The notes beneath the pieces are model-generated. The model was given only the letters and a program-made list of their open reading frames with translations, had not been told where the DNA came from and did not search any database. Of a DNA stretch of 64,000 bases, positions 44,880 through 56,602 are shown one piece after another. This stretch comes from Triticum aestivum. Its lineage: Eukaryota > Streptophyta > Magnoliopsida > Poales > Poaceae. The stretch spans positions 177,940,353 to 178,004,352 of the forward strand of contig NC_057800.1 in assembly GCF_018294505.1 (NCBI RefSeq), given 5' to 3'. The position numbers and the translations under genes are program-made. Within the stretch, counting starts at the first letter, position 1. Every line of letters starts with the position of its first letter.

Positions 44880-45660
44880 GACACGTGGCACGACCCAACA
44901 GAGGCCCATTCCTGTGAAAAGGCCGGCCCACGGCAAGCCTGCTAACGGCATGTTCGCATATAGCCCATTTACAGCCCGCTATCCCAGGGCCCGTTTACGG
45001 CCTATCCGAATTAGGCCCAGTAGCGTCATCTGGGCCATCCAATATAATTCAAGCCCGTTTTAACTTCCGGCCCATGTATGTCCCATGATGTCTTTCGGCC
45101 CATATGAGGCCCTTAGTAACCCTCGGTCCCTTAACGGCCCATGGTAAAACTGGTCCGTAATGAATAGTGTATCACTTTATACCCATTAATGGCCCATTAT
45201 TCCGTTGGGCCGTTTCCACCCCATGTTATCTTTCTGCCTTCTCAGGGCCCATTTATTCTTGGGCTTATTTCTAGCATTCGGTTACTTACGGCTCATTACT
45301 GTCATTTTCTGCTTGTGGACCAAATTCAGCCCGTGTTGACAGTCGGCCCGTTTGTGGCCCGTTAATACATTGGGCCGTTTTCATGTCGGAAAAAACCCGT
45401 TGGGTTGTTTTCATTGAGTTATCAAATACGGCCTATTAACGGCCCGTTATTGTCCACGAATAGTACGGCCCATGATTGGCGAAATGATGATACGCCCCGT
45501 AGAAGGCCCATGGATCCTACGGCCCATAAAAGTCCCATGGATTGTACGGCCTATAGAAGGCCAATGGATCCTACGACCTGTATAGAAGGCCAATGGATCC
45601 TACGGCCGTAGAAGGCCCATGGATCATACAGCCTGCAGGAAGCCCATGGTTACAACAGTC
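44880..45660. repeat. CACTA subterminal GGCCCA-rich repeat array
   Basis: Many copies of GGCCCA/TGGGCC and CCCGTT occur. 45490-45650 contains about five tandem ~30-bp units built on GAAGGCCCATGGATCCTACG. It is non-coding and typical of transposase-binding subterminal regions. Confidence 0.65.
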
Positions 45661-45959
45661 CATGTGTTGCCATGATTATTTTGGCCTAGTTTCCAAAAAT
45701 AGGTTATTATGGCCACTAGAAAAACACAGAAAAAGAACTGCAGTGACTACAAGCAAACAACTAAACAAGACAATAAGGAAATAAGTAATCAAGAAATTAA
45801 CGCTATCCTATTACCGCTATTACACATATTACATCCACTGGGCATCAAAGTTCGCCACCAGTGCAAATATAGGGAACAAAGCAGCATATTACATACACTG
45901 GCCGTCAAAATTGGCCACCGGTGCAAATAAACACGACAGCAAAACAAGAGCATAACTGA

Positions 45960-46404
45960 AAAACCTTCAGAAGAGCTCAAGAAACATGGTATCCACCATG
46001 CTGGCAATAAGCTTAGCAAGCTTATTAGCTTTGTCCTGTTTGGCGCTAAAATCCTCCAATGCTTGCTGTTGCACCAGAAATTATGCATTTGAATGCTCCA
46101 GCCACTTCCGCAGTCCTTCCGCTTCTTATCGCAGCACATCTGATCGATGTCTTTCAGCTTGTAGTTGAGATTCAAGAAACCGAACTGATTTAGACAATGA
46201 GTTTGAATAGCTTGTGCAAGCGGTAGTGGCCAGTAACTCGAACACTAAACCAAGACAAGACTTTGGGGTTGTCTCACTGTCTTCGAGATAGTCTTCCTTA
46301 GCTGTTTTATCAGCTTTGTTGGAGACCAACAAGGATGTGTCACTATCCTGAACCTTATCTACATTACTTCCTTTAACATTGCTTAATAAGGCACTCTTCC
46401 CCAA
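45960..46404 (-). pseudogene. CACTA-associated coiled-coil ORF fragment
   Basis: The reading starts MGKSALLSNV at 46404. It runs through SVRFLESQLQAERHRSDVLR to a stop at 46126 and continues in the same frame (EAEGLRKWLEH..., QQQALEDFSAKQDKANKLAKL) with a second stop. The Leu/Glu/Gln spacing suggests a coiled coil. It looks like the last exon region of a CACTA accessory (non-transposase) protein. The two nonsense codons mark it as decayed. Confidence 0.5.
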
Positions 46405-46972
46405 TATTCTGTCAGCATTCTAAAAGAAGAAACAAGCAGACACATAACATGTTTAGCATGTACTAGTATATGAAACTCATTTCGGTGAACCAGTTCATTA
46501 GTAAGGTGGACAAGATTAAACTACCAAGTCTTCTATTGCCAAGTACTAGTACATAATAAATGCATCAAACAAAGATATATCTATGTCCTATGGTCATTGC
46601 ATTGTCTTGCCAAATTAAAATAGAGACACGGTTCAAATCATATCAGTTCAAGACAAAGCAGTAGTGAAAGAATACAAACGTGGGAAACTACACAGCAGAA
46701 CAAGATTACAGATGGGTACCATGGGTCTACATGTACAACAACACTATTGGCTCTGTTGTGATGCTGGTAATGTGCATGATATGAGAAGTTAACTGTATAC
46801 ACAATTGAAATTGAAATCAACAGAGCTATTGATAAGAGCAAGCCTGTTAAAGAAACATGCGTGAACATACCTGCTGTGCCATTGGAGTTTCGATTGGATC
46901 CTTCAATTTAAAAATAAGTTTGTATGAGTAAATACAGTGATACAAGAGCAAAGCAGTATGCACGATAGCAAT

Positions 46973-47157
46973 CATAGTTAAAAAAGGCATGCCTAAGCGA
47001 GCGCTTAAGCGCGCCTAGGCTCTAGGCGTTGGCAAAACGCATTGCGCATAACTACGCTTAATCTATGCATAACTGCGCATAAGCATGCGCTTTGGTCAGT
47101 AAAGCGCAAGGCGGTGGCAAAACGCGCAATTAATGCCTAGCGCTTTTTTGAACTATG
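46973..47157. mobile_element. 185-bp hAT-type MITE
   Basis: Termini are CATAGTTAAAAAAGGC and GCGCTTTTTTGAACTATG. A perfect 8-bp duplication ATAGCAAT lies at 46965-46972 and 47158-47165. The interior is rich in AAGCGC palindromes. The 8-bp duplication points to the hAT superfamily. Confidence 0.8.
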
Positions 47158-47229
47158 ATAGCAATGGAATCTTAAATTAGAACAGTTGTTCTTCAAGTTT
47201 AGGCACTTGTTCTACATGAACAGAGTACA

Positions 47230-47484
47230 TTAAGATGCAAGAATATAGTACTTAAAAATAGAAAATGAGCTCATAGACCTTACCACATTCTTGGTTCGGC
47301 AACGGTACAGAACAAGGCGTTCCCAGTCATCGTCCAGTAAATGTGTCTCAGGAGAACGTAAGGGAATTTGCTGAGTTTCTTTGCAGGTGAAGTACGTTTT
47401 CTTCAGGTAATTCCAATACTGCCACCAAGCATTCTTGAAGATAGCAGAGGTATTAGCACAAGTTACCTCATCCCGAGTTTCCAA
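47230..47484 (-). pseudogene. CACTA/plant-transposase ORF fragment
   Basis: 84 codons on the minus strand. The segment FKNAWWQYWNYLKKTYF...RSPETHLLDDDWERLVLYR resembles the conserved block of plant transposase-like proteins found next to CACTA elements (pattern HLxDDxWxxLV). It lacks upstream and downstream exons in frame and is presumably an exon remnant. Confidence 0.45.
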
Positions 47485-47843
47485 ATCGGTCGTTCTCTAT
47501 AGAGAAAAATGGGAAAATTTGTTGTACTATAACCATCATGGAGGTAGGATGTATGGGACAAAGCAAATTAATTGCGATGAATAACATTACTTTCACATAA
47601 CTCCTAGACAAACACCTGCAACTAGCATTTTCCTTCATCTTCAGTATAATATTTCCAAGATGGGAAGATGCGCAGATACGATTTAACAACATCAAATGCG
47701 ATAGATGCTAAACTATGACTAGCTAGCTGTGCTTCCTACACAGGAATAGGCGTACTAACTGGTGGAGTTGGGGTTCGCCGTGGTAGTACTGGCCCTTTGG
47801 GCACTGGAGTTGCCTTACTATCTGCTCTTGTTTGGGAGCTCTA

Positions 47844-48545
47844 TAAGGATGGCAATGGGTCGGGTTTGGATCGGGTTGAACAATATTAAATCCATATCCA
47901 TATCCATGAAGACAGTCTTTGTCCATCCACGAAAAAAACCATGGGTGATAAATTGTGTCCATGTCCAAACCCGATGGATATCCATACCCACTGGATATCC
48001 ATTGGGTCCTCTCAAGAAATATAAATTACACATAACATAGTGTTAACATAAGCTCCTCCATTCTTCACCTTGTGGCAGGCTAGGCTTCACTTATGCTAAA
48101 CATCAACTTATGGTAAATCAACATTCACTAACATGCTAAGATCATTTAGTATTTTTCTAATAGTTGTGAATGACGAGTCATTTAACAAGGAGATAAAAAT
48201 AAGGGAAGGGGCATTGGAGTATATTACAGAGGGGATTGAATGTCAACTAATAAAAGTTACGATGGAGATTGTGCAATTTCTTTTACATGTTTTAGATAAC
48301 AAAGTGTAAAATTGTAGTGGGACATGTGATTGTGGGGTAGGGATAGCATATTTTGGCCCATTAAGTCACACTATCGGATCGGGTTTGGATATATCCACGG
48401 GTACAATATTATATCCATGCCCTACCCACGAGCAATCGGGTTGGGTTTGGGCGGCGTCCATGGACACAAAAGCATATCCAAACCCTGTCCATTCGGGTCG
48501 GATATCCATGGATATCCATGTCCATGGGTAAAATTGCCATCCTTA
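47844..48545. mobile_element. 702-bp non-autonomous hAT element
   Basis: Termini are TAAGGATGGCAAT and ATTGCCATCCTTA. A perfect 8-bp duplication GAGCTCTA lies at 47836-47843 and 48546-48553. Subterminal regions carry GGGTCGGGTTTGG and ATGGATATCCA motifs in both orientations. No transposase is encoded. It splits a CACTA exon-like region. Confidence 0.9.
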
Positions 48546-48550
48546 GAGCT

Positions 48551-48910
48551 CTATGGTGGAGATGGTGTTGTGTGAACAGGAACTGGGTTACTATCTGCTG
48601 GGGTTGGGATTAGGTTAGGTGAAGTTGGTTCTCTGTCCATCGCAGTAGGGGTACAATCTACGAGAGTTTGGGTTATGTGTGGTAGGGCTGGTTCTCGTGC
48701 ATGTACAACCGGAGTGCTATCTCCACCAAGAGGTAGCACTGTTTTAGCTGCTTCTCTGTCCATCGCAATAGGGTTACAATCTGCGAGAGTTTGGGTTATG
48801 TGTGGTAGAGATGGTTCTCGTGCATGTACAACCGAGGTGCTATCTCCACCAAGAGGTAGCACTGTTTTATTTGAAGACCATGTTTTTAGTCCGCTAGATG
48901 CTGGCATCAC
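48551..48910 (-). pseudogene. CACTA ORF segment with 41-residue duplication
   Basis: The minus frame contains two copies of a 41-residue unit (KTVLPLGGDSTxVVHAREPxLPHITQ...), from two 123-bp direct repeats beginning near 48630 and 48753. It has low-complexity Pro/Thr/Ser content. It looks like part of the variable region of a CACTA accessory protein. Confidence 0.4.
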
Positions 48911-49289
48911 CCGCTCCTATTCAAATGGCTGATAAACAGGAAACATAGTTGAATTTACATACATTGTATGAGAGACGGATGCAATATATAATGTGGAAAA
49001 AAGAGGGCATGAAATAGTTGACATGTATATTGTTTAACTAAAATGGATAGCATGACATAATTTCACATATATGATGTCTATCTAAACTGGATAGCATAGC
49101 ATAACATAATTCAAAGATATGATGAATAACTAAACATGATCGCATGACATAATTCACCTACATGTTACCTAAGTAATCAGGATTGCATCATTTAATTCAC
49201 ATATGTGATTTATATGCTAAACAGAGGGCATTAGATATGATGTCTGAACTAAGAACATGGTGTTGAATATTGTGTATATGATGTCTAAA

Positions 49290-50110
49290 CTATACAATGC
49301 AAGACACCATATGCATGATATGAGCAGTATAACCGTGCCAAGTTAGAGCATACACCTCAGTGGGGGAATAGGACTGGTCATCTCTCTCTGAATCCATCTC
49401 GGAGGAGCTATCGGGACCCAACAAGAGATCTGCTTCGATAGGTAGCACTGTCTGCTCTGAAGGCCTTGTTTTCACTCCACAGTTTTCAATCTCCCACCCA
49501 AATGGCTGATTCAAAGGAAGAGTAGTTTAATGTACAAACATTGTCGACAAATGGAAATGTAATGAAGAAAAGGATGGGCAAGATGTCATTCAAATATATG
49601 GTGCCTCATTAAACAAGATGGCATTGCACATTTCACGTATATTATGGCTGGCTAAAAGACATGAGACTGCATAATTCCCATATATGATATAGAAACTAAA
49701 CATGTGGCATTACAGAACATGTCTAAACTAAGCAAATGACATATATGATGTCTAAAGTAGGCACTGCAAGGCAACATATGCATGATATGACTAACATCAT
49801 CATGCCAAGATAGAGCAAACACCTTGGGGGGTAAATAGGAGTGGTCAGCGGCGTCTGAATCCGCCTTAGAACAGATATCTTCCTCTGGATTACAATCCGG
49901 AGAGGGGTGGGGAGGGTTTGCCATTGAACCCACCATGGAGTGATGGCTGCATGACATTTTATTGCCGCGGAAAACTCTTCTCTTTTTCTCTACATGTTCA
50001 GCATGACTGTGTACAATATCTGACATGCATACCAAAAAAATATGGTGAGAATATGTAAGGAGAGCATGCAGAAATTTAGAGTGATGGTAACAACCAGTGG
50101 ATAGATCCAA
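49290..50110 (-). pseudogene. CACTA accessory ORF exon remnants
   Basis: Two minus frames (49514-49290 and 50110-49652) end in related peptides: SYSPTEVYALTWHGYTAHIMHM and SYLPPKVFALSWHDDVSHIMHM. They appear to be duplicated exons of one protein. Both are preceded by acidic, Ser-rich sequence. No domain is recognised. Confidence 0.4.
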
Positions 50111-50651
50111 AAATAATGATAGCAGGCTGATGATTGCCTTAATTTAATAAAAAGACAGATGATGTTTGCTTTACTATTTGTTTCCCACCCAAGATGAACA
50201 ACATAGGCATACCCTAGGTGAACCCGATATTAGACAGAGATAATATTCATTGCTTCCTCAATATGTGCCCCACGACTAATTTAGAACTCAAGTTTGAACA
50301 TTAATTTGGACCTGACTTGGAGTCCAAGAGGTGAACAGGATGATAAAGTAGGAGGTAATTTTAAGCAATGCATAACATAAGCAGAACAAAAGAGTGCGGC
50401 CTCTCTTGTGGACCCGTGTACTCCTCAGGTTCATCTGCTGAGTCGATGATGGTGATGCCGTTGCGGTGGGTGCCGGCAGCAGGGAAGGAGATCTGAGGCG
50501 GCAAAAGACGGCCAGGAGTCGTGATGTCTAGTTTGGTGGATGTTTCTGTCGATGGAGCAACTCAGTTGAGGTGGACGATGTCGCGGCAGGAGCAGGACAA
50601 ACCACACAAAGTTCCCTTCGACACCAAGCTGTAACTGAAGTAATTCTGTAA

Positions 50652-51033
50652 GGGCTCATTTGGCTTGCATGATTCTAAAAACGCAGGGATAGGAAAAACA
50701 CCTGAATAGGATAGGAATGCACATGGTAAATAGAGCATTTGTAAACACATGATTTCTGTCAACTTGAGTGTCTGGTTTAGAGGAATTGGAAGAGCAAAGG
50801 AATGCAAAGAAACATGGCCAAAATAAAGTGAAACCATATGAAAGCGTGTACAGTTGGAATGTTATTCTGCCAATAATGCACTTGGTCTTGTTTTCATGCA
50901 TAGGATTTTGAAAAGTAGCTCCAGGTGGATGTTTTGCTTCATTCCTTTCAACAAAATGCATGAATAATTGAATAGTAGAGTGCTATTGGAAATTTCCCTA
51001 TTGATATGTTTTTCTGCCGAACCAAAATAGCCC
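50652..51033. mobile_element. Tourist-like (PIF/Harbinger) MITE
   Basis: It starts GGGCTCATTTGG and ends CCAAAATAGCCC, flanked on both sides by TAA (50649-50651 and 51034-51036), the target duplication expected for this superfamily. It is 382 bp and non-coding. Confidence 0.75.
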
Positions 51034-51799
51034 TAATGGATCGACATGAATGTATAGTAATAAGTGATGCAACAAGTGTACAACCTCTTTGTCGTAGCCG
51101 TTACGACCTCAGCATCATTGGGTTGGTCACTGAAGTAGTTGAGGCAGAGGTGGCTGTCGGAGGTTTGGAGGAAGATCCGAGGAATCTGTAGACGGCGTCC
51201 AGGGCACTGCTCAATTGTGATGGATCGTTCTGTCATTGGAGTAGCCTCGGTGAGCCGTAAGACGTCAAGGCTGAAGTAGCACAAGACAGACATCGTCGAT
51301 CTCAAGTGGGATTCTAATAGCATCTCCAATAGATGATCTAAAATGGATGTAAAATTTACATCACCAAAAGCCACCTGACTACAACAGATGAGGTAAAAAC
51401 TATTGACTCTGAACTTAACTGTCAAAACTAAAATTTACTGTGGAATCTGAATGTTACTGTCAAAACTAAACACAATGGTAGAAGAGAGGCACTTGACATC
51501 TAGTTTAGGGAGGGCCTGCAGTTCATCTTCAACCTGCACCCCCTGAGCCGCCAGCCACCACCGGCGGAACCGCCAGCCCCAGCGCCGCCTCGCCGCCCCG
51601 AAACAACTCCCCACCGCCGGTCTATCGCTGGCCCGGCCAGCCCTATAGGCCCCCCGCCCCCACCCTGAACCCTAAGATTGATAGTGGGGTACCTCTCCGG
51701 TGAGCCCCCGTCCCCGCTACGGGTGGTTTTTCCTTAACTCCGGCGAGCCCCCCCCCCCACCCCCTGAAAATTGACTGACCCAAAAGTCGATTCAGTCAA

Positions 51800-52000
51800 C
51801 TAAAGTGTAGCTAAATCGGAGCAGAGCAGCAGCACGAGCGAGGGGGAGAGCAGCAGCAGCGCGAGCGAGTGAGCGAGAGCCGGAGCAGTAGCAGCTAGGC
51901 GAGCGAGCGATCGAGCGAGAGCCGGAGCAGCAGCAGCAGCATGAGCGAGCGAGCGAGAGCCGGAGCAGCAGCAGCAGATCCAGCTGGTATGGACGCCACC
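51800..52000. repeat. GAGC/CAGCAG low-complexity repeat
   Basis: Irregular repeats of GCGAGCGAGC and AGCAGCAGC give long open frames of Ala/Leu/Ser in all directions, which are not taken as genes. Confidence 0.7.
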
Positions 52001-52060
52001 ACTAAAGGGGCCTCGCACTGGGGGAGAGCCGCCGTGGAGATATCGCCCGCAGCGCCGGCT

Positions 52061-52534
52061 TCAAGGTAGCCACTCCATGGGGTGCGGGATGGAGCATCGT
52101 CGGTGCCGGGAAGACGAGCTAAGGAGAAGGTTCGATGCAATGAGTGTAGAACCTCTTTGGTGGCTCGAGTAGGCCTCGGATTCGTCCGAGGAGTCGGTGA
52201 GGATGATGCGGTTCCGGTGGAGCAGGTTAAGGCGGCGCTGTGGGGATGGAGCAGCCACGATAGACGAGGCGATCATCGGAGCAGCTCCTTGGAGGTGGAG
52301 GACGGGGCGGCTGAACCGGCAAGACGACGAGATGGACGACGGATCCTCATCCGGGGAGGTGGACGAGGGACGTCGAGCTATTGCGGTGGACGACGTCGTT
52401 GGGGAAGAGGCTCCGATTGGGTAGCGGTGAGGTGTCAGATGGAGGAGGGTGGGGTTTCGCGGCTGGAGAGGAGAGGTTATGGCGGCCTGGGATTTCGAAT
52501 GGCAAAAAGGGGGCGATGGGAGGGGGTGAACCAT
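52061..52534 (-). pseudogene. Possible first exon of the CACTA accessory ORF
   Basis: 157 minus-strand codons starting MVHPLPSPPF. It contains HRNRIILTDSSDESEAYSS, an acidic Ser/Asp tract. A similar peptide (HRNGITIIDSADEPEEY) is encoded on the same strand near 50435-50485, hinting at exon duplication. GC-rich sequence is open in several frames, so the assignment is tentative. Confidence 0.35.
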
Positions 52535-52929
52535 GACTTAGGGATGCGCCTGTCCAAAATGTAGGGTGTGTCACAAAAGTACCCCCCACCGATTTGAACT
52601 AGCGGCCCTTTTGGCTCAGGGTTAGAAGAGGGATTTCACGTGTCGAGATTTGGCAGCTGGAGGGAGTTTTCGCGCGCGTTGTAATTTCGGGATAGCAAGG
52701 CGCGGGTTGTGAAGGCGCCAGTTTTGGGAGCACGATATCTGAATTTTCAGGATATAACAAGGCACGGGTTGAATTTTAGGGACAAGCCTAACGTGTAATA
52801 ATGTACTTGTATGTATCACATCAATTTGCACTTCCCTCAACCAAAAAGAAAACAAAAAAATAAAAATATTCACACCACACAAAGAAAGAGTCTTGCCTCA
52901 TTTTACTATAAAAATGCAATTCAGAGCTA

Positions 52930-53167
52930 CTCCCTCATTCCATCTATATAGGGCCTAATGCATTTTTCGATGCTAACTTTGACCAAATATTAGAGCAATA
53001 ATATATGACATGCAACTTACACAAAGCACACCGTTAAATTCGTCTGTGAAAGGTTCTTTCGATGATATAATTTTCACATTGTGCTTCTCATGTACTATTA
53101 ATCTTGTCAATAGTCAAAGGCGGTCTTAAAAAAATGCATTACACCCTATATAGATGGAAGGAGGGAG
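52930..53167. mobile_element. Stowaway MITE (238 bp)
   Basis: Long inverted termini, CTCCCTCATTCCATCTATAT and ATATAGATGGAAGGAGGGAG. The left flank is TA and the right flank is CA (one base changed). Confidence 0.85.
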
Positions 53168-53651
53168 CATGAATCCATGTTATGTCCAATTAATTTTTTT
53201 CGCTTGCTGTATAATGCATGTAACCTACTCATACCAACATTTTAGAGCATTCCAAATGTCTATACTAACCGCTGCCATTCAAACCGAATTTGAATTCGTT
53301 TCTCTATTTCAATAAGAATCTACAATCATGATTGTTGCCAACATCAACCATCATTCGTGTATTACTTTAATAACACACCACATGATTACTATAGAGATAG
53401 ATATGAACTATGTGTACTACATGAACTCAAATTCTAATTTTTGAATACACTTGATGTTGATTCCAAATAATAGTACATTTGATGTACTAACTATATATTC
53501 ATAATCTAAACCATGTTCCATATGTGTACACCGTGTTTATCACACATAGTATAGTGCCCCGCCCCCTACATTATGACAAGTATTTAGACCTGAGCTGCAA
53601 AAGCCAGACATTAGACCAAATTATGATCAATGTTCTATATATTATACGTAG
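53168..53651. other. AT-rich sequence, no gene seen
   Basis: No credible ORF, repeat or element terminus was recognised. Confidence 0.3.
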
Positions 53652-53869
53652 TACTATCAAGATGCCCATGCGTTACACAAAACATCAACATGATCAAGGG
53701 GAGGCCTAATTTGCAAATATGGAGAGGGGTGTGGGTATCTTTTTTCAAAATTGCCATAGTTTCCTTCCTATCCGTCAGATATAAATCGGACGGCCTATAT
53801 TGCAGGATGGAAGCCATCATCATCAACAACTCCGTGTTTTTACAAGAGTAGAGATAAAATATATTATAT
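53652..53869. mobile_element. Half foldback element, related to 21294-21722
   Basis: It starts ATCAAGATGCCCATGCGTTA and carries the same landmarks as the left arm at 21294 (GCAAATATGGAGAGG, CATAGTTTCCTTCC, CTATATTGCAGGATGG). It then reaches a loop-like region and stops at the Gypsy LTR at 53870. The opposite arm is absent here. Confidence 0.75.
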
Positions 53870-55089
53870 TGTGGCACCCCGGCTCAGAGAAACCTGTTTA
53901 CCATGCATTGCCAGCCCAGAGACCATGTTTTCTGGCAACACACAACATCTTGGTACAGAAAACAACCGCTTTATTGATACTAGCGGACCAAAGTTTACAT
54001 TACAACAGGTAGGGAGGCCAAGCGGCACACACGGTGCGGCTGAACAATATGTACATTATTTAGTGAACATAAAGGCCTCGATCATAACAACTATGCGGCA
54101 GCGGAACAACGTTGTAGCAGAACTCCATAACACAGGGACACTGTTGTGGACATGATCTAGACTCGGACAACACTCCTTTCCAACACGGCTTTCCTGAAAT
54201 CTAGCATGACACGCCAGGTCAGTACATGGAATGTACTTGCAAGCCCACAACAGACATAAACATAATGACAAACTATATCATGATAATCAACCAATTATTG
54301 ACGATGCAACAATATAATCAACATGCTGTGATCATACTCTTGTGAGAAAAAATCCCTCTTACCAACGGTGACCACTTCTTGGATCACCACTGTGCCAACC
54401 TCAAAATCTTAACTATGAATATCGCGTGATCTTTCCGGCGATCACAACCACGACCCATACTTAGTCTAAAACAATGATCCTTCCGGCGATCACAACCACG
54501 ACCAACATTTGGTCTTATCCAACCCGATGGCCATTCTCGCCATCATCAACAGTGCAGAGTTCATAACTTAGTGTGCATGTTTTATTAAATGTTGACCCAT
54601 GGTGTGACCTACTTTCGAGCGTGTCCATAACCGTGGACTCGGCTATTGATATATTAATACACTCTGCAGAGGTAGCGCACTGTACCCACACCATGGAACC
54701 CATGGCCCCGTACTCCCATTCGGGTAGATGAGGTTCACAAGCCTCCTGGTGATCCTCAAGACAAGCTTCACTTCTATGAAAACATTTATAAACACAAAAA
54801 GAAAACATCAAGAACCCTTCTGAAAATCACCAGAAAATCTAGACAACAGGGAAAATCCCATTTTTGGTGAGCTGCTAGATTTCTTTACAATGGACACAAT
54901 GCAAAAAAGAATCAATTCATTTGGACTTATGGTTGAAAAGTTATAGCTGTTTGAAGCTCTCTGGATATAAATGAAATTTGAATTTAAATAAAGCCAGACT
55001 GGGGAGGTGACGTCAAAGGCGTAAAGCCTCGGGGTGCCACCACTCGTACCACTTCGCGCGCGTACTGAGTGGCTGACTAGCGGGCCCCG

Positions 55090-55476
55090 CTAGTCAGGTG
55101 AGGGGGAGAGAGGGAAAGAAACAGGGGATGGCGCGGCTTCGCCAGAGCAAACGCCAGTGACGAGGGATCCTTGGCCAAAATGAGAGGGAGGGATCGAGAG
55201 AGGAGACGGAGGCGCACCTGCCCGTACCCGTAGAGTAGCTAGGGGTGGTTGGACAGCGTCGGAATTGTCCTCTCTAGCGGAGACAGGAAGCAAAGCTCCC
55301 CGGAGACAAAGACGACGGCGAGCCGAGGCGACTCCAGGGGCTCCAACCGGGCGTAATGGCACCACCGCAGAGTAGTGGAGGCCCTGGAAGGGTTGCCCAG
55401 GCCTGGGAGGGGCCGGAGCTACAGAGACGACCTGAGGGTATAGCTGGCGAGCTCGAGCTTGGGGACGGCGGCCCAC
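55090..55476 (-). CDS. 128-codon ORF inside the Gypsy LTR
   Basis: Begins MGRRPQARAR about 90 bp after the LTR TATA box. It is Pro/Ala/Arg rich with no recognised domain. The position parallels the 133-codon ORFs in the array LTRs, but GC-rich sequence makes chance openness plausible. Confidence 0.25.
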   Translation of the reverse strand: MGRRPQARARQLYPQVVSVAPAPPRPGQPFQGLHYSAVVPLRPVGAPGVASARRRLCLRGALLPVSAREDNSDAVQPPLATLRVRAGAPPSPLSIPPSHFGQGSLVTGVCSGEAAPSPVSFPLSPSPD

Positions 55477-55563
55477 GGCCTGCCCACCCGGGATAAGGTT
55501 CTCTACGAGGTTGTGGAGTGTGTTGGAATGGAGGATGGTGCTCGAGGAGGCTGGGGAGGGCTC

Positions 55564-55571
55564 TATTTATA
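55564..55571 (-). promoter_or_regulatory. Gypsy LTR TATA box
   Basis: TATAAATA on the minus strand, placed centrally in the LTR as expected for the U3/R boundary. Confidence 0.6.
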
Positions 55572-56536
55572 TCCGAGCGTCGAGGCAGGTTTGGGCTCCA
55601 TCGATGGACACCTGGACACGGCGCCCGGTGACGAACAACGTCAGTGAGAGGGGGAGAAGGAGACGCAGCTCACGCGGGGACTGTGGGCGAATAGGGACGA
55701 GCACATAATCGAGAGGAAGGCGACGAGCACAGTGCGCACCGCACTGTTACGTTGGCCGAATGGCGCCCGTGCTCGCTGCGGTGAGCTTTGGCGTCGGCAA
55801 GTCCCAGGGGAGAGTTAAGGGAGCTAGGACGAAGATGGTGGCGAGGTTTGGCATGCTTAGGCAGGCGGGGAAGCGAGCACGCGATCAACAGAGGCTCGGG
55901 CGCGTCGCAGAGCACGTCGGCTGTATGCCAGCACGCCTGGACGAACGCGGTCACCGCGTGAACTCTGACCTCAGGCCAACCTAAGCCCAAACTTCATGTC
56001 TGGCATGTTGTTCGTGGTAGTTTTGAAGATTACCACGCTTTGGTTTGGACCCAGACGCAGTAGAAAAGATTTCACAAGCCTAGTAAGTTTCTGATCTGTA
56101 ACTTTGAGAGGTTACTAAGGTCAAACGGCTAGGAGTTGGGAGCTGGGATTTGGAGGTTAGCAATCATCTAGTAAGGTGATGATGCACAAGAAAAATCAGC
56201 CCCAATGGAGCAAGTAAAATTGTAGTTGTTGTAGAAACCAGCATTTATGTCCAGAACAGAAAATATTTTCTGTAGCAAAAATATTCCAAAAAGTTTTGCA
56301 ATATTTTTGCTCAGGAAGGTGCCCTAGGGTTCCAAGGATATTTGTGAATTTTCTCAGATTTTTGTGGGCAAGAAAAATTAGGGTTGCTTTGGAGCACATT
56401 GATCTAGCTAGGGTTTATGCAATGCCCCGGACATATCCGCCGGTGGTCGTCACTCCTGGCGGGATCTAGACTGGCCCCACAGATCAATACTAGTCTTTTC
56501 TGTGCACTTTGTCCTCACTCGTGCGCACCCGGGAGC

Positions 56537-56602
56537 AACTTCCCGGTCGATCACCCATCCTGAAACTACTCCAAGATGAGCACGCTTAACTTTGGAGTTC
56601 TG
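56537..56602 (-). other. 5S rRNA-derived segment, 3' LTR of the TRIM
   Basis: The minus strand carries AAGTTAAGCGTGCT (box A-like) and AGGATGGGTGA (box C-like), separated as in plant 5S genes. It is embedded in an LTR rather than a 5S repeat unit, so it is not annotated as rRNA. Confidence 0.8.

Larger units (their letters stand above)
44463..52570 (-). mobile_element. Decayed CACTA (En/Spm-like) transposon, right end not found
   Basis: The left terminus CACTACAAAAAAATACAC is followed by subterminal repeats (ACTTCCRTGATGATA-like text in both orientations) and a long array of GGCCCA-containing motifs, as in Triticeae CACTA elements. Minus-strand ORF pieces at 45960-46404, 47230-47484, 48551-48910, 49290-50110 and 52061-52534 look like fragments of its multi-exon non-transposase and transposase-like genes. 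No matching TAGTG terminus was found by 53870, so the right boundary is approximate and the element may be truncated. It hosts three smaller insertions. Confidence 0.55.

Noticed and set aside
47818..48575. Repetitive ORFs with MDIHRVWTWTQ-type text
   Set aside because: They arise from ATGGATATCCA motifs of the hAT element and its termini, with no transposase domain.
52082..52564. 160-residue plus-strand ORF
   Set aside because: It overlaps a minus frame with CACTA-like motifs in GC-rich sequence. Its Gly/Arg composition looks like an antisense shadow.
54400..54520. Tandem gene-like repeat TTCCGGCGATCACAACCACG
   Set aside because: Only two short copies inside the Gypsy LTR, with no coding or structural support.
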